Assembly: GCF_001618425.1 (NCBI RefSeq)
Contig: NZ_BDCU01000031.1
Coordinates: 62,001-126,000 of the forward strand
Length of the DNA: 64,000 bases
Source: Nocardia fusca NBRC 14340
GTDB taxonomy: Bacteria > Actinomycetota > Actinomycetes > Mycobacteriales > Mycobacteriaceae
Direction of reading: 5' to 3'
The notes under the pieces were generated by a model that did not search any database, was not told the origin of the DNA, and saw nothing but the letters and a program-made list of their open reading frames with translations. Every line of letters begins with the position of its first letter. Position 1 is the stretch's first letter. The position numbers and the translations under genes are program-made. This document shows positions 43,737 to 53,900 of this stretch, one piece after another.

Positions 43737-44339
43737 TCACACCGTCGCGGCGGATTGTGAGAAGAGGACGATCTCGCGTCCGGGTGGGCCGCGTCGTGCC
43801 AGCGCGTGCCGCAGGAACTCGACTGCTACCGCCGGTTCGTCCGCTCCGTCGGCCGGTTGCGCGGACACCGCGGGCCGGGTGACCGGCAGCGGCAGCAGCA
43901 GGAGCGGTACCAGGATTCGCGTGTACAGGGCCGCGGCGAGTGAGAACGCGGCGCGTTCCCCGCACCACAGCCAGACACCGCACAACAGGGCCGCCAGACC
44001 GTGCGCCAGCAGCATGGCCGGCGTCCGTGTCTCGGCCAGCCGGCCGACGGCCTCGGCGTGGCCGGTGTGCCCACCGGCGGGGTCGGCCGCGAACCACAGG
44101 TGCAGGAGGCCCTGGCCGGCGAGCAATCCTGTCGTGATCGGTAGCAGCCCGCGTTGCCGGTCGGCGACCGACCAGGCCAGAGCCGTGAGCAAGGCGACCG
44201 CGAGAGCCAGCGACGACAGGGAGATGGTGTGCGCCGAAGTCAGTGCGTGCCCGGATGCCGACAACAGCACACAGATCAGCGCGAAGACCCACGCACGGCA
44301 CGCCCGGGCGAGCGGCGAACGGTGCGCTGGACTGGTCAT
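43737..44339 (-). CDS. Integral membrane protein of unknown function
   Basis: A 200-residue protein with about five hydrophobic helices. Histidines and a tryptophan cluster in SASGHALTSAH, GQGLLHLWFA and GGHTGHAE, suggesting metal or haem contact. It lies between sigC (same strand) and the divergent ABC importer. I do not recognise a named family. Its location makes a metal-homeostasis role likely, by context only. Confidence 0.7.
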   Translation of the reverse strand: MTSPAHRSPLARACRAWVFALICVLLSASGHALTSAHTISLSSLALAVALLTALAWSVADRQRGLLPITTGLLAGQGLLHLWFAADPAGGHTGHAEAVGRLAETRTPAMLLAHGLAALLCGVWLWCGERAAFSLAAALYTRILVPLLLLPLPVTRPAVSAQPADGADEPAVAVEFLRHALARRGPPGREIVLFSQSAATV

Positions 44340-44451
44340 GGTGCCGTCTATCGTCGCACCTCTGCGGGACCGGCGGCGGGGTGGGGCGCGGGTCGGCCGG
44401 TGCGCTGTGCGCATGCCGCCGCGGCCGGCGCCGAAGTTCGAGTCACCGTGC

Positions 44452-44480
44452 GGGAACCGCCGGTACCTCGCGCGCGACTA
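44452..44480 (+). promoter_or_regulatory. Candidate ECF-sigma promoter P1 (ABC importer)
   Basis: GGGAAC-N17-CGACTA ends 56 bp before the binding-protein gene. The same two boxes with the same 17-base gap occur at three other units of this locus. Confidence 0.7.
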
Positions 44481-44536
44481 CTGCGAGGAGTGGGCTCGGC
44501 CCGCGATCGGCGAACCACGAAAGGTGGATACGCGGC

Positions 44537-45613
44537 ATGAAGGTACGACGGCTTTCGCGGTTGGCGCTGTGCGGACTGCTGTTCGCGGGTACCGGGCTGC
44601 TGGGTGCCTGCGGCACCTCGGGCACCGGCGAGTCCGCGAGCGCGGGAGAAATACCGGCCGGATACCCGGTGACCGTGGACAACTGCGGATTCGAGCAGAC
44701 CTTCGACCGGCCGCCGTCGCGCGTGCTGATCCTGCAGGGTGCGTCGGTAGGGGAGGCGGAGACCTTCGTCTCGCTCGGGCTCGCGGACGCGATCGCCGCG
44801 AACACCCAGTTCTACGGTGTCTCCGATATCCCGGGTATGGCGGCGGAAGTCGATGCGCTGCCCAAGGGGGATCTGACCCTCAACGCCGCCGCCGATGTCC
44901 CGGCCGAGCAGGCACTGGCGCTGCGTCCGGATCTGGTCGTATCCACCTGGTCCGGTGGCTTCGACCCCGAGTTCGGTTTCGCGAGCCGGGACATGCTGGA
45001 CCGCGCCGGGATCCGCACGCTGGTGAACCCGGTCAACTGCGCCTACGGCAAACCGGAGAACGTGACGCCGGCCGAGGAACAGAAGTACCGCACCGGGTCC
45101 ACCGAGTCCTCGCTCGAATTCATCGAGTTGATCGGCGAGGTGTTCGGTGTCCCCGACCGGGCCACCGACCTCACCGCACACCTGCGCGATCGCATCGAAG
45201 CGACGAAATCGGCCGTCGCGGGCCGGGAACCGAAGCGAATGCTGATCGCTTTCCCGGATATGAGTGTGATGAACGCCAACGGCCTGCCGGCCGTGTTCTC
45301 GGGCACCATCTACGACTCCGTGGTGCGCGCCGCGGGCGGTGAACCGAGTTTCGCCGACGGTGGCCGGGATCTCACCGGCAACCTCAGCGCCGAACAGCTC
45401 GCCGCCGCGCCGGTGGATGTCCTGGTGATCGGCGCGTACCGGCCGGGCGAGGATCTCGACGCGGAGGCCGAGAAGTTGTTCGCCGCGTATCCGCAGTGGA
45501 ACGCCTCGAAGAACAAGACCTATGTGAAGGTTTCCGATGGCATCTATCTCGGGCCCGCCAACGCCGACGCGATCGACAAGATCGCCCGCGTCGCCCACCC
45601 CGATGCCTTCTGA
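44537..45613 (+). CDS. ABC transporter substrate-binding lipoprotein (FepB/BtuF family)
   Basis: A 358-residue class III periplasmic-binding-type protein. A signal peptide ends in the lipobox LLGAC (Cys25). The mature part has the two-lobe helical-bridge fold with LGLADAIAANTQFYG and RPDLVVSTWSGG. It overlaps the permease gene by 11 bases. Members bind iron-siderophores, haem or cobalamin. Its promoter matches those of the isonitrile-lipopeptide operon and the copper genes, so its ligand may be the metal-loaded diisonitrile product. Confidence 0.88.
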   Translation: MKVRRLSRLALCGLLFAGTGLLGACGTSGTGESASAGEIPAGYPVTVDNCGFEQTFDRPPSRVLILQGASVGEAETFVSLGLADAIAANTQFYGVSDIPGMAAEVDALPKGDLTLNAAADVPAEQALALRPDLVVSTWSGGFDPEFGFASRDMLDRAGIRTLVNPVNCAYGKPENVTPAEEQKYRTGSTESSLEFIELIGEVFGVPDRATDLTAHLRDRIEATKSAVAGREPKRMLIAFPDMSVMNANGLPAVFSGTIYDSVVRAAGGEPSFADGGRDLTGNLSAEQLAAAPVDVLVIGAYRPGEDLDAEAEKLFAAYPQWNASKNKTYVKVSDGIYLGPANADAIDKIARVAHPDAF

Positions 45614-46667
45614 CGCCGCCCGCACGCGCTGGAAGAGTTCCGGGCGGCTTCCTTTCGGGCCTGTACTCGTCGGCGGCGCGATCGCGGTCGTGCTGGCGTG
45701 TCTGGCCGGTGTCGCGCTCGGGTCGGTGAATGTCCCGGTCACCGACGTCTGGGCCACCCTCCGCTACCAGATACTGGGATTCGGCGCGGTGCCGGACGCG
45801 TTGCACGCGATGATCGTGTGGCAGTTACGGGTTCCCCGGGTACTGGCCGCGGTGCTGGTCGGCGCGGCACTGTCGGTCGCGGGCGCGGTACTGCAGGGTA
45901 TGGTGCGCAATCCGCTGGCCGATCCGTTCGTGCTCGGGGTTTCCTCCGGCGCTTCCCTGGCCGCGGTCGCGGTCATGTCCTCGGTCTCGGCCCTGTGGAT
46001 CCGCAATCTGGGCGTACCGGTCGCGGCGTTCCTCGGCGCGATCGGGGCGCTGCTGCTGGTCCTGGTGTTCGCCCAACATCAGGGCCGGTTCACCGGCCCG
46101 CGTATCGTCCTGGCCGGAGTCGCGGTCGGGCAGGTGGCCGCGGCCGGGACGAGCCTGATCCAGCTCCGTTCCGAACCCGCGGAGATCCGGGGCATCCTGT
46201 TCTGGATGATGGGCAGTGTCGCCGGGGCCGAACTCGGTGCGCTGGCCGTGCCCGCGGTCCTGGCCGTGGCCTGCCTGGGTTGGTTGCTGGTGCAGGGGCG
46301 TAATCTCAGCGCGCTGTCCATGGGGGACGACGATGCGGTGGCGCTCGGCATCGACGTCAACCGGCTGCGGATCCAGCTCATCGTGATCGTCGCGGTCCTC
46401 ACCGGTCTGGCGGTGAGCGTCGCGGGCGGGGTCGGATTCGTGGGGCTGATCATTCCGCATATCGCGCGGTTCGCGGCGGGTTCGGACTATCGGCGGTTGC
46501 TCCCCGTGACCGCGGCGCTCGGGGCGGCGTTCCTCGTGCTCATCGACCTCGCCGCGCGGGCGATCGACCCGCCCGACGAGTATCCGCTGACCATCTTCAC
46601 CGCCGCCCTGGGCGGGCCGTTCTTCCTGTGGTTGCTCCAGCGCAGCAGGTCCGGGGGCGCGGTATGA
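45603..46667 (+). CDS. FecCD-type ABC permease
   Basis: A 354-residue permease with about ten transmembrane helices. Signatures are RVPRVLAAVLVGAALSVAGAVLQGMVRNPLADPFVLGVSSGAS and GGVGFVGLIIPHIARF, which contacts the ATPase. It is co-translated with the binding protein upstream and overlaps the ATPase gene by ATGA. A homodimer would form the import channel. Confidence 0.92.
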   Translation: MPSDAARTRWKSSGRLPFGPVLVGGAIAVVLACLAGVALGSVNVPVTDVWATLRYQILGFGAVPDALHAMIVWQLRVPRVLAAVLVGAALSVAGAVLQGMVRNPLADPFVLGVSSGASLAAVAVMSSVSALWIRNLGVPVAAFLGAIGALLLVLVFAQHQGRFTGPRIVLAGVAVGQVAAAGTSLIQLRSEPAEIRGILFWMMGSVAGAELGALAVPAVLAVACLGWLLVQGRNLSALSMGDDDAVALGIDVNRLRIQLIVIVAVLTGLAVSVAGGVGFVGLIIPHIARFAAGSDYRRLLPVTAALGAAFLVLIDLAARAIDPPDEYPLTIFTAALGGPFFLWLLQRSRSGGAV

Positions 46668-47497
46668 CCGGTAACCGGGAAACGGCATCCCCGGGCGCAT
46701 CCGTAGAGGTGGCCGGGTTGCGGGTGGATATCGACGGCACGACCCTTCTCGATGCCGTCGGGCTGACCGCGGCGCCGGGGCGGGTCACCGCGCTGGTCGG
46801 GCCCAACGGTTCGGGGAAGTCCACGCTGTTGCGGGCGGTCTACCGGGCGTGCAAACCGGCAGCCGGGGTGGCCCTGATCGACGGCCACGACGTCTGGCGC
46901 TCGTCCGCCAAAGAGATGGCGCGGATCCGGGCGGTGGTGACCCAGCACCACGGTGCGGCTGCCGATTTCACGGTCGGGGAGATCGTGGCGATGGGGCGGT
47001 CACCGCACAAGAAGTACCTGGAGCCGGATTCGCACCATGACCGGGAGATCGTGCTGGCGGCCATGCACCGGGTAGGTGTCGACGGCTTCGCAGACCGGCC
47101 GTTCGCCGGGCTGTCGGGTGGGGAGCGGCAGCGGGTGCTGCTGGCGCGAGCGCTGGCCCAGCAGGCGCCGGTGATTCTGCTCGACGAGCCGACCAACCAT
47201 CTCGATGTACACGCCCAACTCGCATTGTTGCGGCTGCTACGGGAACTCGACGCCACGATCGTGCTGGCGATACACGATATCGGGCAGGCACTGGCGTACG
47301 CCGATCACGTCGTGGTGCTCGCGGCGGGCCGGGTCGCTGCCGCCGGGGACCCGGTCACGACCCTCACACCGGAGCTACTGCTCGAGGTTTTCGGGGTGCG
47401 GGCCCAGATCCTCACCGATCCGCTCACCGGCCGCCCGCATGTGCTGCTGGGTCTGCCGGAGGAAGTCGATTCCCGCGCCGTGGATACCGCGCGCTGA
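46664..47497 (+). CDS. ABC transporter ATP-binding protein (FepC/BtuD type)
   Basis: A 277-residue ATPase with Walker A GPNGSGKST, signature LSGGERQR, Walker B VILLDEP and the switch His in AIHDIGQAL. It completes the binding protein-permease-ATPase importer. It is followed after 62 bp by promoter P2, so the biosynthetic operon can be read both from that promoter and by read-through. Confidence 0.93.
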   Translation: MTGNRETASPGASVEVAGLRVDIDGTTLLDAVGLTAAPGRVTALVGPNGSGKSTLLRAVYRACKPAAGVALIDGHDVWRSSAKEMARIRAVVTQHHGAAADFTVGEIVAMGRSPHKKYLEPDSHHDREIVLAAMHRVGVDGFADRPFAGLSGGERQRVLLARALAQQAPVILLDEPTNHLDVHAQLALLRLLRELDATIVLAIHDIGQALAYADHVVVLAAGRVAAAGDPVTTLTPELLLEVFGVRAQILTDPLTGRPHVLLGLPEEVDSRAVDTAR

Positions 47498-47559
47498 ATA
47501 CCGATACCCGGCGGGTGCCCAGCGGCACTGCGAGACGGCCGTCACGGTTCAGGCGCTGC

Positions 47560-47588
47560 GGGAACCGCGCACCCGTCGCATCCGACTA
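47560..47588 (+). promoter_or_regulatory. Candidate ECF-sigma promoter P2 (isonitrile-lipopeptide operon)
   Basis: GGGAAC-N17-CGACTA lies 106 bp before the TauD-type gene. Adjacent bases (GGGAACCG and ATCCGACT) are also shared with P3. Confidence 0.7.
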
Positions 47589-47694
47589 CTGATCACGACA
47601 GCAACAGCTCCTGCCGGGGCGGCTCGTCGGCTCCATTCACCCCCCGCGGTCGTAGGGGCGCAATTCCGTGACCGCGCAGCTGGACAGAGGACAT

Positions 47695-48582
47695 ATGAGG
47701 ATCGACACCCGGACCGGGGGCGTTCGTGGTATCGAAGTGCGCGATTTCTCGGCGGTGACGGCCACCGCGGATGAGGTGGCGCTACTACGGCGGCACCTCT
47801 ACCACGACAAGATCGTCGTTCTCGCGCAACAGGCGCTCGGCATCGCGGAGTTCGTCGCGCTCGGTTCGGCTTTCGGGACCCCGGTCGCCTATTACGAGCC
47901 CATGTACCACCATCCCGACAGCGAATACGTTTTCGTCTCGTCGAACATCGACCGCGACACCGGCCGGGTGGGCGTACCGAAAACCGGCGCGTTCTGGCAT
48001 TCGGACTATCAGTTCATGCCGGAGCCGTTCGCGGTCACGTGCTTCTATCCGCAGCGATTGCCGGCCGCCGGCCGCGGCACCCACTTCATCGATATGGCCC
48101 AGGCGTACCGGCGCCTGAGCCCACGATTACGTACCGCGATCGACAACACCTACTGCCGCCACAGTGCGCGCCGCTACGTCAAGATTCGTCCGGACGATGT
48201 ATTCCGCCCGCTGGGTGAGGTGATCGCGGAGGTCGAACACCGGACACCACCGCAGCGCCATCCGACCGTGCTACGGCATCCGGTGACCGGCGAGCGCCTG
48301 CTCTACATCTCCGAGGCGTTCACCTATGCGATCGAAGACGCCTCGGGCAAGGCGTTACCCGGCGCCCTGCTCTCGGATCTGCTGGCCGAATCGGGCCAGC
48401 TCGACGACAGCTGTTCGCACCCCAATATCTTCCTCCAGTCCTATGAACCCGGTGATCTCGTGCTCTGGGACAACCGCACCCTCATCCACCGTGCCCTGCA
48501 CAACCCCGGTAACGACCGCACCGAGTCCTACCGGGTGACCGTACTCGACGAATTCCCGCTCACCGGTCAGGAAGCCGGATGA
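47695..48582 (+). CDS. TauD-type Fe(II)/2-oxoglutarate oxygenase, isonitrile-forming (Rv0097/ScoE-like)
   Basis: A 295-residue non-haem iron oxygenase. PYYEPMYHHPD-type substrate loop (here AYYEPMYHH), VPKTGAFWHSDYQFMPEPF with the His and Asp iron ligands, and LWDNRTLIHRA with the distal His closely resemble M. tuberculosis Rv0097. Homologues turn an N-carboxymethyl-beta-amino fatty acid into an isonitrile. It opens a five-gene run whose starts overlap the preceding stops. ATG 47695 follows AGAGG; a GTG nine codons upstream is less likely. Confidence 0.92.
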   Translation: MRIDTRTGGVRGIEVRDFSAVTATADEVALLRRHLYHDKIVVLAQQALGIAEFVALGSAFGTPVAYYEPMYHHPDSEYVFVSSNIDRDTGRVGVPKTGAFWHSDYQFMPEPFAVTCFYPQRLPAAGRGTHFIDMAQAYRRLSPRLRTAIDNTYCRHSARRYVKIRPDDVFRPLGEVIAEVEHRTPPQRHPTVLRHPVTGERLLYISEAFTYAIEDASGKALPGALLSDLLAESGQLDDSCSHPNIFLQSYEPGDLVLWDNRTLIHRALHNPGNDRTESYRVTVLDEFPLTGQEAG

Positions 48583-49148
48583 CCGCCACCGACCCGGCGA
48601 GCGCCGTAGCCGTCTCCGACGCGACGGCGGGCGATATCGCGCTGCTGGCCCGGGCCGTGCGCCCGTACGCGAGCAAGGGCACGGTCTACCTCGAGCGCGC
48701 GCATGCCGTGCGGCGCGGCGAATCCGTGGCCGGCGTGGGCGAGTTCTCGATCGACCGGAGCTGCTATATCGAGAACACCGGTCATTTCAACGCCGTGGAG
48801 TTCACGATCTCCTACAACCAGTTGGTCTACTACACCCTGGCCGTCGCCATCCGCGACCGGCTGATCCCCGAGCTGGCGGACTGGTCGATGGACGACTATT
48901 GGACCAGGCAACTGCCGTCGGTGCTGATCAGCAGGTTCAGCAGCCGGCACCGCCGTCCGATCGACTCCCGTTCCTACACTGCGGAACTGACTATCGGCGA
49001 GGTCACGTTCCGGAACCGGTCGCGACCGCTGTACGCGTTGCAGACCGGTGTGGAATTCGCCGACGCCGCCGGCGGCAGCGCCGTCGGCGATATCGAGATC
49101 GTGCTGCTGGACCCACCCGGGCATCCCGCGGCCGGTGCGGCCCGATGA
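48579..49148 (+). CDS. fcoT: FcoT-like thioesterase/glycine-adding enzyme (Rv0098/ScoD-like)
   Basis: A 189-residue hot-dog-type protein. LLARAVRPYASKGTVYLERA, IENTGHFNAVEF and SYNQLVYY correspond to the conserved parts of M. tuberculosis FcoT. In isonitrile-lipopeptide pathways this enzyme adds glycine to an unsaturated acyl group and releases it from the carrier. It overlaps both neighbours by ATGA. Confidence 0.88.
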   Translation: MTATDPASAVAVSDATAGDIALLARAVRPYASKGTVYLERAHAVRRGESVAGVGEFSIDRSCYIENTGHFNAVEFTISYNQLVYYTLAVAIRDRLIPELADWSMDDYWTRQLPSVLISRFSSRHRRPIDSRSYTAELTIGEVTFRNRSRPLYALQTGVEFADAAGGSAVGDIEIVLLDPPGHPAAGAAR

Positions 49149-50671
49149 GGGGCCCGCACACTCTGGTGACGGCGTTGGCGCACAACGCCGTCACCAGAGC
49201 ACAGCAGCCGGCGCTCATCGATTCCTCCGGCACGGTGGACTACGCCGAACTCGACGACCGCTCGGCGGCCGTCGCGCACGCACTGCGGTCGGCGGGTGTC
49301 GACGTGGGTGATCGCGTGCTCTATCTGGCGCAGGACACGATCGCGGTCTACGAACTGCTGTTCGGTTGTGCCCGCATCGGGGCGGTCCTCGTACCCATGA
49401 ACTGGCGACTGACCGCCGCGGAGATCGGCTACATCCTCGAACACAGCGCCGTCCGGCTCGTGGTCACCGATATCCCCGACCGGCTCGGCGCGTACCCCGC
49501 CACGGTGGTGGAGTTGCCGGACTTTCCGAAGTGGCGGGACGGGGCCCGCGGCACGGTCCCGGAACCGTGCCCGGCGACCGCCGATACCCCGGTCGTGCAG
49601 ATGTACACCAGCGGTACGACGGGGCGGCCGAAAGGCGTGGTGCTGGCGCACCGGACGTTCTTCGCGGTCCGTTCACTGCTGGACGAGGCCGGGCTGGACT
49701 GGATCGATTGGCGCGACGGGGATGTGAGCCTGGCCGCGCTCCCGTCCTTCCATATCGGTGGAATGTGGTGGGTCGTCCAAGGCGTGAATTCCGGCGTGGC
49801 CACGGTCGTGCTGCCGGCGTTCACCGCCGCGGCCGCCGTCGCCGCGGTACGCGACCACGGCGTCACCACCTCCTGTTTCGTCCCCGCGATGCTGCTGCTC
49901 ATGCTGTCCGAGCCGGGCACCGGTCCGGCGGATTTCGGGTCGCTGCGCAAAATCGTCTACGGCGGATCGCCGATCGGCCCGGACCTGCTCGCCCGCGCGG
50001 TGGACACCTTCGGATGCGATTTCGCCCAGATCTACGGGCTCACCGAGACCGGCAACACCGCGATCTGCCTGCCGCCCGAGGACCACCGGCCGGGCCGCGG
50101 GCTGCTGCATGCGGCCGGTCGGCCGTACCCGGGCGTCGGTATACAGATCCGGCGCCCCGACGGGACGGCCGCCACTCCGGGTGAATCCGGTGAGGTGCTG
50201 TTGCGCAGTCCGGCTCGGATGGTGGAGTACTTCGCCGATCCGGCGGCCACCGCGGCCACGGTGACCGAGGACGGCTGGGTGCGCACCGGCGACGCCGGAT
50301 ATCTCGACGACGACGGATATCTCGTGATCCGCGACCGGGTGAAGGATCTGATCATCGTCGCGGGTGAGAACGTCTACCCGGCGGAAGTGGAGAAGGCCCT
50401 CGGGGCGCACCCGGATGTGCACGATTGCGCGGTGGTCGGCGCACCGGACGACCGCTGGGGAGAGCGGGTGCACGCCTTTGTGGTCGCACGACCCGGCACC
50501 GGGCTCACCACGCGGGACCTGATGCGGTTCCTGACCGGACGGCTGGCCGGTTTCAAGGTGCCCTCGCGCTACGACTTCGTCGAGGCGATCCCGCGCAATC
50601 CCAGTGGCAAGATACTGCGCCGCGAACTGCGCGAACGGTTCTGGGCCGATCGTGATCGACGTGTCAACTGA
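49145..50671 (+). CDS. Fatty acyl-AMP ligase-like enzyme (FadD10/ScoC-like)
   Basis: A 508-residue ANL adenylating enzyme with MYTSGTTGRPKGVV, YGLTETGN, TGDAGYLDDDGY, DRVKDLIIVAGENVYPAEVE and the lysine motif NPSGKILRR. Order and neighbours match FadD10 of the M. tuberculosis cluster, which loads an acyl group on the dedicated carrier protein. ATG overlaps the fcoT stop. Confidence 0.9.
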   Translation: MRGPHTLVTALAHNAVTRAQQPALIDSSGTVDYAELDDRSAAVAHALRSAGVDVGDRVLYLAQDTIAVYELLFGCARIGAVLVPMNWRLTAAEIGYILEHSAVRLVVTDIPDRLGAYPATVVELPDFPKWRDGARGTVPEPCPATADTPVVQMYTSGTTGRPKGVVLAHRTFFAVRSLLDEAGLDWIDWRDGDVSLAALPSFHIGGMWWVVQGVNSGVATVVLPAFTAAAAVAAVRDHGVTTSCFVPAMLLLMLSEPGTGPADFGSLRKIVYGGSPIGPDLLARAVDTFGCDFAQIYGLTETGNTAICLPPEDHRPGRGLLHAAGRPYPGVGIQIRRPDGTAATPGESGEVLLRSPARMVEYFADPAATAATVTEDGWVRTGDAGYLDDDGYLVIRDRVKDLIIVAGENVYPAEVEKALGAHPDVHDCAVVGAPDDRWGERVHAFVVARPGTGLTTRDLMRFLTGRLAGFKVPSRYDFVEAIPRNPSGKILRRELRERFWADRDRRVN

Positions 50672-50909
50672 GGTGCCGGGCCGCGGGTCGCGGCTCGAGC
50701 GGCGGCGAGTGATCGACGACCTCGCGGAGGTGTTGTTCGTGGAACCGGCCGAATTGGCCGCCGACACCGATCTGGCGGATCTCGGACTGGATTCGCTGCG
50801 GCTCACCACCTTGGTCGAGCGCTGGCGTGACGCCGGCGCTCGGATAGGTTTCGCCGAACTGGCCGAAGAACCGGTGCTCGGGGCATGGTTCACGCGTTTG
50901 GGCCTGTGA
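50652..50909 (+). CDS. Acyl carrier protein (Rv0100/ScoB-like)
   Basis: About 85 residues with the 4-phosphopantetheine serine in DLGLDSLRLTTLVERW. It overlaps the ligase gene upstream, and its stop overlaps the GTG of the NRPS. GTG codons at 50661 and 50673 are alternative starts. It should carry the acyl chain during glycine addition and isonitrile formation. Confidence 0.85.
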   Translation: MIDVSTEVPGRGSRLERRRVIDDLAEVLFVEPAELAADTDLADLGLDSLRLTTLVERWRDAGARIGFAELAEEPVLGAWFTRLGL

Positions 50910-53900
50910 CGGCATCGTCGGGGCGTGCGCTCACCGCGGCGCAACGCGGGATAGCCGATGCCCTGCGCCTCTGGCCACAGCGGCGGGCGTTCGCCCTGGC
51001 CGAATACCTGACGGTGCGCGGGCAGGTCGACCCGCACCTGTGGGCTGCCGCCGTCCGCCGCATGATCACCGATACCGAAGCACAGCGAATCCGGCTGATC
51101 CACACCGATTCCGGGCCGCGACAGATCATCGACCCGGCGGACCGGGTACCGGTGACAGTCACCGACCTCTCCGCGGAGCCCGCACCGGAGGAAGCGGCGC
51201 GGTCGCGCATGGAGGCCGCTCTGCGGCAACCGTGTGATCCCTACGCCGGAGTCACCACCGCTCATCTGGTACTGATCACCGGCCCGGGGACACTGCTGTG
51301 GTACCACCGGGCCCACCACGTGGCCCTCGACGGTTACGGTTTCGCCCAGTGTGCCCGCCGGGTCGCCGAACACTATCGGGCGCTGTGCGGCGGCCCACCG
51401 GTGCCGCCGCCCGAACGCGGACTCGACGAGGTGATCGCCGAGGATCTGGCCTATACCGGGTCGGCCCGGCACGACGCCGACGGCGCATATTGGCGATCGG
51501 TGCTGCCGCACCGCAGCGCGCCCACCCCGGCGACCGAACCGCTACCCCCGGTCTCCCGGCGGATGCGGACCCGGCGCGCGCTACCGCGGTGGCGGCCACC
51601 GGCGGGCGCCCGCTACGGGGTGGGGGAGTCGATACTGGCCGCGGTGGCGATCCACCTCGGCCGCCACCTCGCCGAACGCGAGATAGTGCTCGGTGTGCCG
51701 ATGATGAACCGGATCGGGTCGGTCGCCGCCACGGTACCCACCATGGTGCTCAACGCGGTCGCCGTACCGGTTCGCATCGATGCGGCCGAGACCGTGGCCG
51801 AGCTGGCGGGAAAGATCGGGGAGTTCCTGCGCGCCGCTCGCCGGCATTCGCGATACCGGCACGAACGGCTGCGTGCCGAACTCGGGCTGATCGGCGCCGG
51901 CCGCAGCCTGCTCGGGCCGATCGTCAACATCATGCCGTTCGACTACGAGCTCGGTCTGCCCGGTATCGAGACGACGGCCCGGAACCTGAGCGCGGGCCCG
52001 GTCGAGGATCTGTCGATCAATGTGTACCTGCGCGGCGGCAGTGCGGAACTGATCGTCGACGCGAACCCGGGGCGCTACAGCGCGGCGCAGCTCGACACCC
52101 ACGCCGACGCTGTGGTCCGGATGATCGAGGCGGTGGCGACGGGAGCGGGGCGGGCCGTCGCCGATCTCGGAATCGACTATGTGCTACTACAGTCCCCCGC
52201 GACGGCGCCCCCGGATCATCCGCTGGAGCTGTTCGCCCGGCACGTCCGATGCGATCCGGATGCTCCGGCACTGATCGACGGCGACCACCTCGTGACGCGC
52301 GGTGAACTGCTGGCCGCCGCGCTGGCCCGGGCGCGCGTATTGACCACGCACGGCGTGGCACCCGGCGATCTGGTCGCCGTCGCGCCGGGTGGCGAACCCG
52401 ACGATATTGTCACTGTGCTGGGTATCGCGGTCGCGGGCGCGGCACACGCCGCGCTGGATCTCACGCTTCCGGAGACCGGACTACGAGAACTGCTCACCGC
52501 GCTCGAACCGTCGGCGCTGGTGCACGACGGCCGATTCGCCGCACTGGCGGCCGAGGTGGCGCCCAGGGTACCTGCTGTGGTCCTGGCGCCGGAAAGCGCT
52601 ACGCCGCAGCAGATCACCGGTGGACCACTGCCGCCCGGCGCGGGCTATGCGGTGCTCACCTCGGGCTCGACGGGCCGGCCCAAGGCCGTCCGAGTCGGCG
52701 GTGGCGCCCTGGCCCTTTTCGTCACCCATGCGATCCGGCGCTACCGCTGGGGGCCGGGCGACCGAGTGGTGCAGTTCGGGCCATTGCACGCCGACACCAG
52801 CGCCGAGGAGATCTTCGTGACCTTGGCCGCGGGCGGCGCGCTGGTGGCCGCCCGGGCCACCGACCGCAGCTCACCGGCTGCCCTGCTCGCGCTGGCCGGC
52901 CGCACCGGCGCCACCGTCCTGGACCTGCCCACCGCGTTCTGGCACGAACTGGCGGTGGCAGTGGACGCGGGCACGCTCGCCGTCCCACCGTCGGTGCGGC
53001 TCGTGGTGATCGGCGGTGAGGAGGCGTCACCGCACCTGGTATCGCGCTGGTACGCCCGCGGCGGACCGCCGCTGCACAACAGTTACGGTCCGAGCGAGGC
53101 GGCGATCGTCTGCGCGAGTACCGAACTCGTCCCGGGTTCGGTGCCACCGGTCCCGCTGGGCACCCTCTTCCCCGGTATCGGTGCCGCGCTGGCGGTGGAC
53201 AGGCTCGCCGCCGACCCGGACCCCCGTTGCGGGCTGCTGCATCTCTACGGGCCGGCACTGGCCGACGGCTATCTGCCGCCGGGCGACGGATTCCGCGAGA
53301 TCACGGTCGCCGGGACCACCGTGCGTGCCTTCGGCACCGGCGACCGGGTCCGGGTACTCGACAACGGCACACTCGAATTCGTCGAGCGGGTCGACGGCAC
53401 GGTGAAGGTCGGCGGACAGCGGGTCGGCGTGCGCGCGATCGAAGACCTGCTGCGCCGCGAGCCGGGCATCCGGGACGCCGTGATCACCCGGCACGGTGAG
53501 TTCGCCCTGCACGCGCTGGTCACCGTGACCGCGCCCCGGCCGCCGGACTGGTGCGCCGCGGTGCGGCGGCGATTGGCCGAGCGGCTGCCGCCGGCCTGGG
53601 TTCCGGCGCGCGTGCGCGTGGTCGAGCAGCTACCGCGCACCCGCAACCTGAAAGCGGACCGGTCCGCGAGTACCGCAGACGATCCGGCGCCAGGCGATAC
53701 CACCGCGCGGGTGCTGGCGGTATTCGCCGAGATCCTGGGCCGCGAGGATCTGACCGCGGCCGACGATTTCTTCGCGGCGGGCGGCACCAGTATGCAGACC
53801 ATCGCCTTGGCGAACCGGCTCACTGTGGCGCTCGGCGTCCCGGTGGAGGTCGACGATGTGCTCGCCCGGCCCACCGCGGCGGCCCTGGCCGCACCGGCGG

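Noticed and set aside
49673..51511. 612-codon minus-strand open frame under the ligase, ACP and NRPS genes
   Set aside because: No domain features; the + strand genes are tightly overlapping and conserved.
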